Source of the DNA: Terriglobia bacterium
Lineage (GTDB): Bacteria > Acidobacteriota > Terriglobia > Terriglobales > SCQP01
DNA: 64,000 nucleotides
Assembly (NCBI GenBank): GCA_021323595.1
Contig: JAJPKR010000042.1
Location: forward strand, 1 to 64,000
Direction of reading: 5' to 3'
The translations under genes and the position numbers were made by a program. Below are positions 35,298 through 41,951 of the stretch, piece after piece. Below the pieces are notes generated by a model. It was not told the DNA's origin, ran no database searches, and saw only the letters and a program-made list of their open reading frames with translations. Positions within the stretch are counted from its first letter, which is position 1; each line of letters begins with the position of its first letter.

Positions 35298-35543
35298 ATG
35301 AAGATTCGTGTCGCAGGCAGCGACGAATATGTTTCCCTCTCCCGGGCCCGGTGGCTGGTAACCGCTCGCCGGGCCCGTTTTTTTGGAACCGGAGAGCTCC
35401 AGATTTTTGCGCGCGCGGCCCGCCGCGACGAGACGGTGCGGTGGACCGCTTACTCCAATGTCGGGCTTCCGAACCCGGCACGGGCGAAATGTTTGCGGGG
35501 CGTGCTGATGAATGGCGCGGCGATGAGGACCGATGAAGCGTAA
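35298..35543 (+). CDS. Doubtful small phage-block protein
   Basis: 81 residues starting MKIRVAGSDEYVSLSRARWLVTARRARFF. Short phage proteins that turn a cluster of basic residues into a similar 'YVSLKRA..LV..GRA' pattern exist, which supports it. Against it: no Shine-Dalgarno, TTT-TTT codons foreign to this GC-rich style, and a near-perfect intrinsic terminator (35343-35384) inside the frame. It overlaps the next gene by 11 bases. Confidence 0.35.
   Translation: MKIRVAGSDEYVSLSRARWLVTARRARFFGTGELQIFARAARRDETVRWTAYSNVGLPNPARAKCLRGVLMNGAAMRTDEA
35343..35384 (+). terminator. Intrinsic terminator in the leader of the phage-like block
   Basis: CGGGCCCGG (35343-35351) pairs with CCGGGCCCG (35369-35377) and is followed directly by seven T residues (35378-35384). 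It is the best intrinsic-terminator pattern I saw in the window. It lies about 150 bases before the first solid phage gene, so it may end an upstream short RNA or act as an attenuator. Confidence 0.55.
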
Positions 35544-36972
35544 GGCCGGAGCAGAAAGCAAGGCGCCGCTACTGCATTTCAGCGGCGGGCGGCCGGTGAT
35601 TGACAGTTGGCGGGGATGCCGGCCGCAGCCGCATCGGGCCGGCCGCTGCGCGATTTGCGGGAAGAGTTCCGCCCGCAAGAACGGCGAGCCGTGCATGCGC
35701 TGCGCCGAAGCGCTACAGCGGGCGGAAGTCCTCGGCATCTTCGCCGGGCGGCTGGAACGACGCCGCCTGGGCCTGATCCAGGAGGCGCAGCCGCGCCGGG
35801 GCGCCCCACCGCTGCTGGCCCTGGCAGTGATGCTGGCCCTCTCGGCGACGCGCGGTTGGGCGGGCACGCTGCAAGGGCGCTTCGTGCTGCCGACGACGGG
35901 CAGCGGCATCCGCAACGGCACGTTGACGCTGGCACTCAGCCAGGCGGCCGCGGTCCCCGGATCCTTTGCGATCGTGCCGGCAACCGTCGCCTGCTACACC
36001 TCCGTCGACGGCTCGGTGGTGGGGCTGCCCAATCCGGCTTCGCCCCCCACGCTGCACGCCATTCCCGGCACCGGCAGCCTGCCGGCGGGAACCTATTTCG
36101 TCGCATTCACCTATCTCGGCGCCGGCGGGGAAACCCTGGCCAGCCCGGAAGCCACGGTGAATCTCACCGTGACCGGCGAGATCGAGGTCGATCCGCCCGC
36201 CCTGCAACCGAACGGCGCGACCGGGATCAACGTTTATATCGGCGCCGCCTCGGGCGCGGAGCTCAAGCAGGGCACCGACGCTTTCACGGAGTACGTGCAG
36301 GCCGCCGCGCTCACGGCGGGGGCCGCGCCGCCGGCCACCAATAGTTCGTCCTGCACGCTTATTTTCAACGACGCCACCGTGCCGGCGCCGACCTATTATG
36401 TCGCCACGCTCAAGGATGCCAACGGCAATACCATCGCCGGCTTCCCGCAGAGCTGGTACTTGAGCGGGGCCGCCGACGACGTTTCCCAATTGGTCCCCCT
36501 CACCAGCAATCCGGCTGTTCGCTTTCCCGAGCCGTTGCTGAGCAATCCCGCCACCAGCGCGGCGCAAAGCGTGGGCTCGGCCCTCAATCTCAACGGCTTC
36601 GCGATTTCCAATACCAGCAACCTGGGGCCGGGAATCATCAGCGGATTTTGGAGCGGTGCGCTGCCCCCGCCCACGGCGACGCTCGATCAGTGGACGCCGA
36701 ACGCGGCGCTGGTCGTGCGCAGGATCAGTCTCTACGCGCAAACCGCCGGCAACGGCGGCAGCAGCGGAACCTCGCTGACGATCGGCAATAGTCAAGGTTC
36801 TTGCACGTTTTCCGCCTTGCTGCCCGCGGCAACGGCCGCCAGCAGCAACGGCGCTCCGGCGGGCGCCTGCGCCTTCGCCGCGGGACTGCCGCTCACTTTG
36901 TCGATCACGAGCGACGACCACACGACTCGGCCCGCCAACGTCGAGTGGAAGATCGAGGCGACGGCGCAGTGA
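35533..36972 (+). CDS. Zinc-ribbon head joined in frame to an exported tail-fibre-like protein
   Basis: 479 residues. Residues 29-57 carry a four-Cys ribbon (C39, C42, C54, C57). Residues 91-110 are hydrophobic and end like a signal peptide (LSATRGWAG), and from 112 on the protein is beta-rich. A module at about 178-275 ('GTGSLPAGTYFVAFTYLGAGGETLASPEATVNL', 'GINVYIGAASGAELKQG') is clearly related to one in the tailspike at 38438. An internal ATG at 35830 could start a separate exported protein, making this two genes without a stop between. GAGGA lies before the ATG. The next gene overlaps by GTGA. Confidence 0.75.
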   Translation: MKRKAGAESKAPLLHFSGGRPVIDSWRGCRPQPHRAGRCAICGKSSARKNGEPCMRCAEALQRAEVLGIFAGRLERRRLGLIQEAQPRRGAPPLLALAVMLALSATRGWAGTLQGRFVLPTTGSGIRNGTLTLALSQAAAVPGSFAIVPATVACYTSVDGSVVGLPNPASPPTLHAIPGTGSLPAGTYFVAFTYLGAGGETLASPEATVNLTVTGEIEVDPPALQPNGATGINVYIGAASGAELKQGTDAFTEYVQAAALTAGAAPPATNSSSCTLIFNDATVPAPTYYVATLKDANGNTIAGFPQSWYLSGAADDVSQLVPLTSNPAVRFPEPLLSNPATSAAQSVGSALNLNGFAISNTSNLGPGIISGFWSGALPPPTATLDQWTPNAALVVRRISLYAQTAGNGGSSGTSLTIGNSQGSCTFSALLPAATAASSNGAPAGACAFAAGLPLTLSITSDDHTTRPANVEWKIEATAQ

Positions 36973-37187
36973 TCGCGGGGGAGGCGGGGACGCCATGGCT
37001 GGAGATTGTCATTTCCGGCGCGCTCGAATTGGCCATCAACGTGGCGGTCCTGGCGTTCTTTCTCGGACGCCTTTCGGAACGAGTCGAGGTGCTATGGCTC
37101 GCGGTCTTCAATCATTTGGGCCTGGATCCGGAATCGACCCGGAAAGAGTGGCGCCGGAAGCATAGGCCGGAAAAAGGCGACTTATGA
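36969..37187 (+). CDS. Small single-pass membrane protein beside the lysin (holin- or spanin-like by context)
   Basis: 72 residues from GTG 36969. One hydrophobic helix (LEIVISGALELAINVAVLAFFLG) is followed by a charged, basic C-terminal tail ending EKGDL. It overlaps the upstream gene by GTGA and the transglycosylase by ATGA. A lysis role is suggested only by its place next to the lysin. No family is recognised. Confidence 0.7.
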   Translation: MIAGEAGTPWLEIVISGALELAINVAVLAFFLGRLSERVEVLWLAVFNHLGLDPESTRKEWRRKHRPEKGDL

Positions 37188-37768
37188 GTAATACCATGAC
37201 ACCGCCGCCGGCCGGTGCGATTGCCGTGCCGGCTCAGCTGGGCGCTTATCTGCCGGTGTTGTTGGATGCCGCGACGGCCACGCAGCTGCCGTTCTGGCTG
37301 CTGGCGGCGGTGATCGAGCAGGAGAGCGGCTACGACCCGCGCGCCAAGAGCGACGCGGGGGCGATCGGCCTCATGCAGATCATGCCAGAAACGGCGCGGG
37401 ATTGCGGGGTCTCGGTCGCCGAGCTCTGGGTCCCCGAAAAGAACATCCGCTTGGGGGCCCGGATCTTGGCGGATCGCTACGACTGTTTTCGTCACGAGAG
37501 CGGGGACGAGCGGCTCAAGTTCGCGCTGGCGGCCTATAACGGCGGGCTGGCGCCAGTGCTCAACGCGCAGGCGCTCGCCTTTCGGCGCGGCCTCGATCCG
37601 ACGCAATGGGCTTCCCTGGCGGCGGTCTTGCCCGACACGCAAGTCTTCTTGCACGGGCAATGGCTGCGTCCCGATTACGACCAAATCATCGACTACGTCG
37701 CCGCGATTTGGCGGCGGTTCGACGCCTGGCGGGCCCTACCGCTGCCAGGCGCAGAGGCGAGTTCCTAA
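37184..37768 (+). CDS. Lytic transglycosylase (SLT domain), phage endolysin-like
   Basis: 194 residues. The SLT fold is complete: 'FWLLAAVIEQESGYDPRAKS' (catalytic Glu about 47), 'GAIGLMQIMPETA', 'NIRLGARILADRY' and 'ALAAYNGG'. It cleaves peptidoglycan between MurNAc and GlcNAc to form 1,6-anhydro ends. No signal peptide is present, which suits release through a holin or packaging in a virion. It is tightly coupled to the small membrane gene upstream. Confidence 0.93.
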   Translation: MSNTMTPPPAGAIAVPAQLGAYLPVLLDAATATQLPFWLLAAVIEQESGYDPRAKSDAGAIGLMQIMPETARDCGVSVAELWVPEKNIRLGARILADRYDCFRHESGDERLKFALAAYNGGLAPVLNAQALAFRRGLDPTQWASLAAVLPDTQVFLHGQWLRPDYDQIIDYVAAIWRRFDAWRALPLPGAEASS

Positions 37769-37783
37769 GCCGGAGACAAGACC

Positions 37784-38104
37784 ATGCCCAAGACCAGGTT
37801 GGTCAGCCTTAATGCCAATACGGGCGCATGGACGCCCATTGCAGCGAGCATCGCCGCGCATGGCGTCGAGATCAGCGAAGACGGCTCGGTCACGTCGCAA
37901 GGGATCGAAGCACAATTCGCGACCGATAACTTCGCCATCACCGATACCTACCCGCCCGGCGCCGCGCTCCAGATCACCGGCCACGGCAACGATGGCGCGG
38001 CCGGGCTGCCGCCGCAGCCGTACCGCAGCGGCGACGTTTATTGCCAGTTGCGCTCCGCTACCGCCACGGGCACCGTCGTGCGCGTGGTGGAAAGCGAAAC
38101 GTAA
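37784..38104 (+). CDS. Small beta-rich phage structural protein, unknown
   Basis: 106 residues starting MPKTRLVSLNANTGAWTPIA, with alternating polar and hydrophobic strands ending 'GDVYCQLRSATATGTVVRVVESET'. It resembles small phage head- or tail-decoration proteins in style, but no named family is recognised. It follows the lysin by 15 bases in the same direction. Confidence 0.75.
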   Translation: MPKTRLVSLNANTGAWTPIAASIAAHGVEISEDGSVTSQGIEAQFATDNFAITDTYPPGAALQITGHGNDGAAGLPPQPYRSGDVYCQLRSATATGTVVRVVESET

Positions 38105-38150
38105 CCGTTCTTCGTAGGTTCGTTCTCACACTTCGTTCAGGAGGATCGTC

Positions 38151-38435
38151 ATGAATTTCTTGAAATCGATCGTTGGAATTCTGCCTTTCGTCGGCGGCAT
38201 CGTCCAAGCCGTCGAAAGCCTCTTCGGTCATGGCAACGGCGCCAGCAAGAAGCAAGCGGCCATGTCCGGCGTGCAATCCATTCTCGACGCCTTCGGCAGC
38301 GTCACCGGCGCTAACGTCAGCGGCAGCACTTTGGCCGCCGACTTAGGCAAGCTCATCGATGCCACGGTCGCAGTTTACAACGACCTGGGAATCTTCACCC
38401 ACGGCGCTGCCGCTCCCGCGACAAGCACGAAATAA
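38151..38435 (+). CDS. Small phage-block protein with an amphipathic N-terminus, unknown
   Basis: 94 residues: 'MNFLKSIVGILPFVGGIVQAVESLFG', then a Lys-containing turn and a helix 'GVQSILDAFGSVTG', then a hydrophobic stretch ending in a polar tail. Similar short proteins near tail and lysis genes exist in podoviruses. AGGAGG precedes the ATG. It ends 2 bases before the tailspike gene. Confidence 0.75.
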   Translation: MNFLKSIVGILPFVGGIVQAVESLFGHGNGASKKQAAMSGVQSILDAFGSVTGANVSGSTLAADLGKLIDATVAVYNDLGIFTHGAAAPATSTK

Positions 38436-38437
38436 TC

Positions 38438-41047
38438 ATGAATCACGGCCGAATCTTAGCGGCGGTCGTCGCGATCTCGCTGGCGGCGTTAGGCCAAACC
38501 GTAGGGGGCGGCGGGGGCTCGGGCAACGCCACCAGCATTCAGGGCAAGGCGGTGGCGGCGACGGCGCCGGCCACCAACCAGGTGCTCACCTGGAATGGCA
38601 GCGCCTGGGCGCCGGCCTCGGTCTCGACCGGCTCGACGACCTGGAGCTCGATCTTGAACCCCACCGCCTCGCTGGCCGTGGCGATGGCGAACTACGGGAC
38701 CTCGTTCACCTGGGGCTCGGCCACCGGCGCCGGGGCGGACATGCTCAAGCTGACCGATTCCGCCGCGAATACCGGCACCGGCGCAATCCTGCACGTAACC
38801 ACGGCGGCGGGCTCGGCGGCGATCCCGGTCGAGCTCGACGCCAACGGCCTGGGCGTCGAGCTCACCACCGGCGGCGTGCTCAAGCCCCTCGGCGGCGGCC
38901 ACATCTCCGCCGACCAGCTCCAGGGCAACGCCGTCGCCGCGACCACGCCCGCGACGAACCAGGTGCTCACCTGGAACGGCTCGGCGTGGGCGCCGGCGAA
39001 CGCTGCCGGCGGCGCGACCAGCTTCTCCGCCCTGACCGGCGGCACCAATTCGTCCGCGGCGATGCTCGTGGGGTCGGGCGCTTCGCTCGGCCCCACCGGC
39101 ACCGGCACGGTCAACGCGAACCAGCTCCAGGGCGTCGGCGTCGCCGCGACCAGCCCCGCCTCCAACCAGGTGCTCACCTACAACGGCAGCCAGTGGGCGC
39201 CGGCGACGCCCTCGGGCGGCGGCTCCTCGGCGTTCTCGGCGCTGACGAGCGGCACCAACACCAGCGCCGCGATGCTGGTCGGCAGCGGCGCTTCGCTCGG
39301 CCCCACCGGCAGCGGGGCGATCACCAGCTCCGCCAGCCAGGGCTGCGTCAATCCGATGAGCTACGGCGCGGTGGGCAACGACACGACCGACGACACCGCG
39401 GCCTTCCAGGCGGCGATCAGCGCGCTCGACACGCAGGGCGGCGGCTGCCTGTGGGTGCCCCCGAACCACACGTTCCTGATTGACGGCGCGCTCATCCTCC
39501 CCACCCACGGCGGCACGCCGGGCACCTCGATCGGCAACCAGCACGCCGTCGAGCTCCTCGGCGGCGGCTGGTCGCGGCAGTCGAACTTCGCAAACTCCGC
39601 CGCCGTGGACGGCGGCTCCGTGCTCGACCTGCGCTTCTCGCAGATGGCGGCGCCGGCCGCGCCCACGGTCACCCCCACCACCGGCACCGGCTCGCTCGCG
39701 GGCGGCAACTACTACGTCAAGGTCACCTACACCGACCCCGCCGGCGAGACCACCGGCTCGGCCGAGACCGGCCCGATCAACCTGTCGGCCACCGGCGAGC
39801 TCACCGTCACCGCGCCCGCCTTCGCCCCCGACGACGAGACCGGCTACAACGTGTATATCGGCACCACGTCGGGCGGGGAGACCAAGCAGAACGCCTCGCC
39901 GGTCGGCGTCGGCACGAACTACGTGCAGAGCGCCGCGCTCGGCGCCGGCAGCGCCGTGCCCGGCGCCAACACCACCAAGCCGCCGAAGATCATCGCGCTC
40001 GGCTACGGCGAGCTCACCATCGAGAACCTCGCCCTGGCCGACCTGGGAACCGACTGCGCGCCGTTCGTGATGGTCACCTCGACGCGCCTGTACGCCTACA
40101 ACGACCTGGTGCGCGGCACCACCGCCTCGAACCCCGGCGGCTCGATCTTCTCCTGCAACGACGGCTTCATCCTGGGCGGCACGAGCACCAGCGCGCTAGG
40201 GACGGCGCAGGACGCCTTCCAGGGCTACGGCGCGGTGATCCGCGATAACTACTTCGACAACATCCGCCAGGGCGTGCTGGCGCAGACCTACGCGAACTCG
40301 ATCGCCATCGTCAGCAACACCTGGACGCCCGAGTCGGGCTCGAGCTCGGCCTCCGCGGGCGCGATCTCCCTCGTCGGCCTCAGCTCCGCCTCGCCCGATT
40401 CCGGCAACTACATCGCCGGCAACCTGATCGAGGCCTTCGCCTACCCCACCTCGATTTACCTGGAGAACGCCTCCAACAACGACCTGATCTCGAACGCGTT
40501 CTGGGATAACGGCGCGACCACCAAGCAGTTCGTTTGGTGCGATTCGACCGACGGCCACATGAACGTGATCGACGGCTCCGCGAATCTCTCCGGCGGCGTC
40601 ACGTTCTACCAGAGCGGCTCGGGCTGCGGGCTCACCACCAGCCGCCAGGCGCAGTCGGACGTCTCGACGCTGCCCAACGGGCTGACCGTCGGCAACACCA
40701 CCTTCACCGGCTCGGCGATCTTCAACGGCTTCCCGGTCAGCTTCGCCTCCGGCTGGAATCTGCGCACGCTCGTCGAGACCGGCAGCTACACGCTCAGCGT
40801 CATCGACCAGATCATCATCGCGAACCCCACGGCGGCGGCGACCATGACGCTGCCGGCGGCCACCGCGGGCAACGGCGTCGGGGCGACCCATTGCGTCGTG
40901 AACATCTCGACGCAGACGGTCACCTTCGCGCCCGCGAGCGGCGACACCGTCAACGGCTCGAGCAGCGGCATCAGCCTCGCCACGCAGTACAGCCACGCCT
41001 GCGTCGTCAGCGACGGCTCGCATGAGTGGTACACGGTGAGCCAGTAA
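38438..41047 (+). CDS. Tailspike/tail-fibre protein with a pectate-lyase-like beta-helix
   Basis: 869 residues with a signal-like start (ILAAVVAISLAALGQT). Residues about 37-245 hold three copies of 'VAAT.PATNQVLTWNGSAWAPA' and two copies of 'GTN.SAAMLVGSGASLGPTG'. From about 300 the pectate-lyase superfamily entry motif 'MSYGAVGNDTTDDTAAFQAAISAL' starts the beta-helix. A module at about 410-510 is shared with the gene at 35533. The C-terminal part is a short beta cap. The function is host-surface recognition or glycan cleavage. Codon use is strongly GC3-biased compared with neighbours, leaving long open antisense frames, which suggests separate acquisition. Confidence 0.9.
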   Translation: MNHGRILAAVVAISLAALGQTVGGGGGSGNATSIQGKAVAATAPATNQVLTWNGSAWAPASVSTGSTTWSSILNPTASLAVAMANYGTSFTWGSATGAGADMLKLTDSAANTGTGAILHVTTAAGSAAIPVELDANGLGVELTTGGVLKPLGGGHISADQLQGNAVAATTPATNQVLTWNGSAWAPANAAGGATSFSALTGGTNSSAAMLVGSGASLGPTGTGTVNANQLQGVGVAATSPASNQVLTYNGSQWAPATPSGGGSSAFSALTSGTNTSAAMLVGSGASLGPTGSGAITSSASQGCVNPMSYGAVGNDTTDDTAAFQAAISALDTQGGGCLWVPPNHTFLIDGALILPTHGGTPGTSIGNQHAVELLGGGWSRQSNFANSAAVDGGSVLDLRFSQMAAPAAPTVTPTTGTGSLAGGNYYVKVTYTDPAGETTGSAETGPINLSATGELTVTAPAFAPDDETGYNVYIGTTSGGETKQNASPVGVGTNYVQSAALGAGSAVPGANTTKPPKIIALGYGELTIENLALADLGTDCAPFVMVTSTRLYAYNDLVRGTTASNPGGSIFSCNDGFILGGTSTSALGTAQDAFQGYGAVIRDNYFDNIRQGVLAQTYANSIAIVSNTWTPESGSSSASAGAISLVGLSSASPDSGNYIAGNLIEAFAYPTSIYLENASNNDLISNAFWDNGATTKQFVWCDSTDGHMNVIDGSANLSGGVTFYQSGSGCGLTTSRQAQSDVSTLPNGLTVGNTTFTGSAIFNGFPVSFASGWNLRTLVETGSYTLSVIDQIIIANPTAAATMTLPAATAGNGVGATHCVVNISTQTVTFAPASGDTVNGSSSGISLATQYSHACVVSDGSHEWYTVSQ

Positions 41048-41056
41048 ACGAGTCTT

Positions 41057-41464
41057 ATGAAACTCTTGCATCCCTTTCAAAGCGGGAACGAGGCGCGGAT
41101 GCGCTTGATCGCGCGGGAAGCCGAACTGGCCGCGCGCCTGGCCAACGCCGAGACGGATTTGGCGATGGCTCGCGCCGAAGTTGCCGAACTGCGGCAAAAA
41201 ATGGAACGCCTGCTCGACAACACTCTGTTTGCCTCCGGCCTTGGCCCGATCTTCGCGCCCGAGGATGCGCGATTTCGGCCCCGGCCCATGGATGAGCAGG
41301 TGGGTTTGACGCGGCTGCGGCAGCCGGTATCGGCGCCCCAGTGGCGTCAGCGAGCCGAGCGGGAAGCGCTCGAACTCGCTCGCGAAGAGGAGCGAAAACA
41401 ATGGCAACAAGATCTCGAACGGATCACACGGCAAGCCGAGCAGACGCGCGCGCCGCTGGCGTAG
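41057..41464 (+). CDS. Coiled-coil phage-block protein, unknown
   Basis: 135 residues. Residues 12-55 form a heptad-rich helix ('EARMRLIAREAELAARLANAETDLAMARAEVAELRQKMERLL'), with a second charged helix at about 95-130 ('REALELAREEERKQWQQDLERI'). The middle is Pro/Arg-rich. It could be a tail-assembly or scaffolding accessory; no family is recognised. It overlaps the next gene by 64 bases in another frame. Confidence 0.75.
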   Translation: MKLLHPFQSGNEARMRLIAREAELAARLANAETDLAMARAEVAELRQKMERLLDNTLFASGLGPIFAPEDARFRPRPMDEQVGLTRLRQPVSAPQWRQRAEREALELAREEERKQWQQDLERITRQAEQTRAPLA

Positions 41465-41763
41465 CCGAAGATCAGCCGCTCGCGGCCGCCGGGCCGCACG
41501 GCACCGGCACTGCCGCCTCCGGTTATCTGCCCGCCCAAGACGGGCCGTTTCGCTGCGGCCATTGCCGGCACTTTCATCCCGCCGGCGACCCGGAGGAAAA
41601 CGACTCGCGCGGTCTCTGCGATCACCCGCGCGTGATCAACGATCCGCTGGTGCGCGGCCGGGTCGAAGCCGGTGCCTGCTGCAGCTTTTTCACACCACTT
41701 ACGACCAACGGGAGCGACTCAAGTGACTTTGACGACGCAGCAACGGAAACATCTGCCCAATAG
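41401..41763 (+). CDS. Cysteine-rich, probably zinc-binding phage-block protein
   Basis: 120 residues from ATG 41401. The core 'PFRCGHCRHFHPAGDP', then a single Cys in 'LCDHP', then 'GACCSFF', provides a likely zinc site of CxxC plus later Cys/His residues. The rest is low-complexity and acidic at the C-terminus. It lies in a run of overlapping genes just before the portal gene. The function is unknown. Confidence 0.75.
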   Translation: MATRSRTDHTASRADARAAGVAEDQPLAAAGPHGTGTAASGYLPAQDGPFRCGHCRHFHPAGDPEENDSRGLCDHPRVINDPLVRGRVEAGACCSFFTPLTTNGSDSSDFDDAATETSAQ

Positions 41764-41935
41764 CCTATTTGGCCTGCCGCAGCGCCGCGCCTATCCCATC
41801 GATACTCTGAGCCGGGCGCGCAGCGCCCTGGCGCGCGCGGCGCAGTTCGCCAGCCCGCGCGAGCAAGCGGAAATCCGGCGCCGGGTGCACCGGCTCTACC
41901 CCGAGATGGAACTGAGCGGTTTGAAACGGCGCTGA
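41723..41935 (+). CDS. Small DUF6582-like phage protein
   Basis: 70 residues from GTG 41723 with GGGAG upstream. The sequence 'LPNSLFGLPQRRAYPIDTLSRARSALARAAQFASPREQAEIRRRVHRLYPEM' follows the small phage domain '.FALP..R.YPI.D..HARNALARV.Q..S..EK..V...V...YP'. This domain is often found near head-maturation genes or fused to phage proteases. No protease is seen here. Confidence 0.76.
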   Translation: MTLTTQQRKHLPNSLFGLPQRRAYPIDTLSRARSALARAAQFASPREQAEIRRRVHRLYPEMELSGLKRR

Positions 41936-41951
41936 ACGGCAAGGGAAAAGC

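Noticed and set aside
36801-37187. A longer start for the small membrane protein before the lysin
   Set aside because: The longer frame runs through the upstream gene out of phase. GTG 36969 gives the GTGA coupling and places the membrane helix near the N-terminus.
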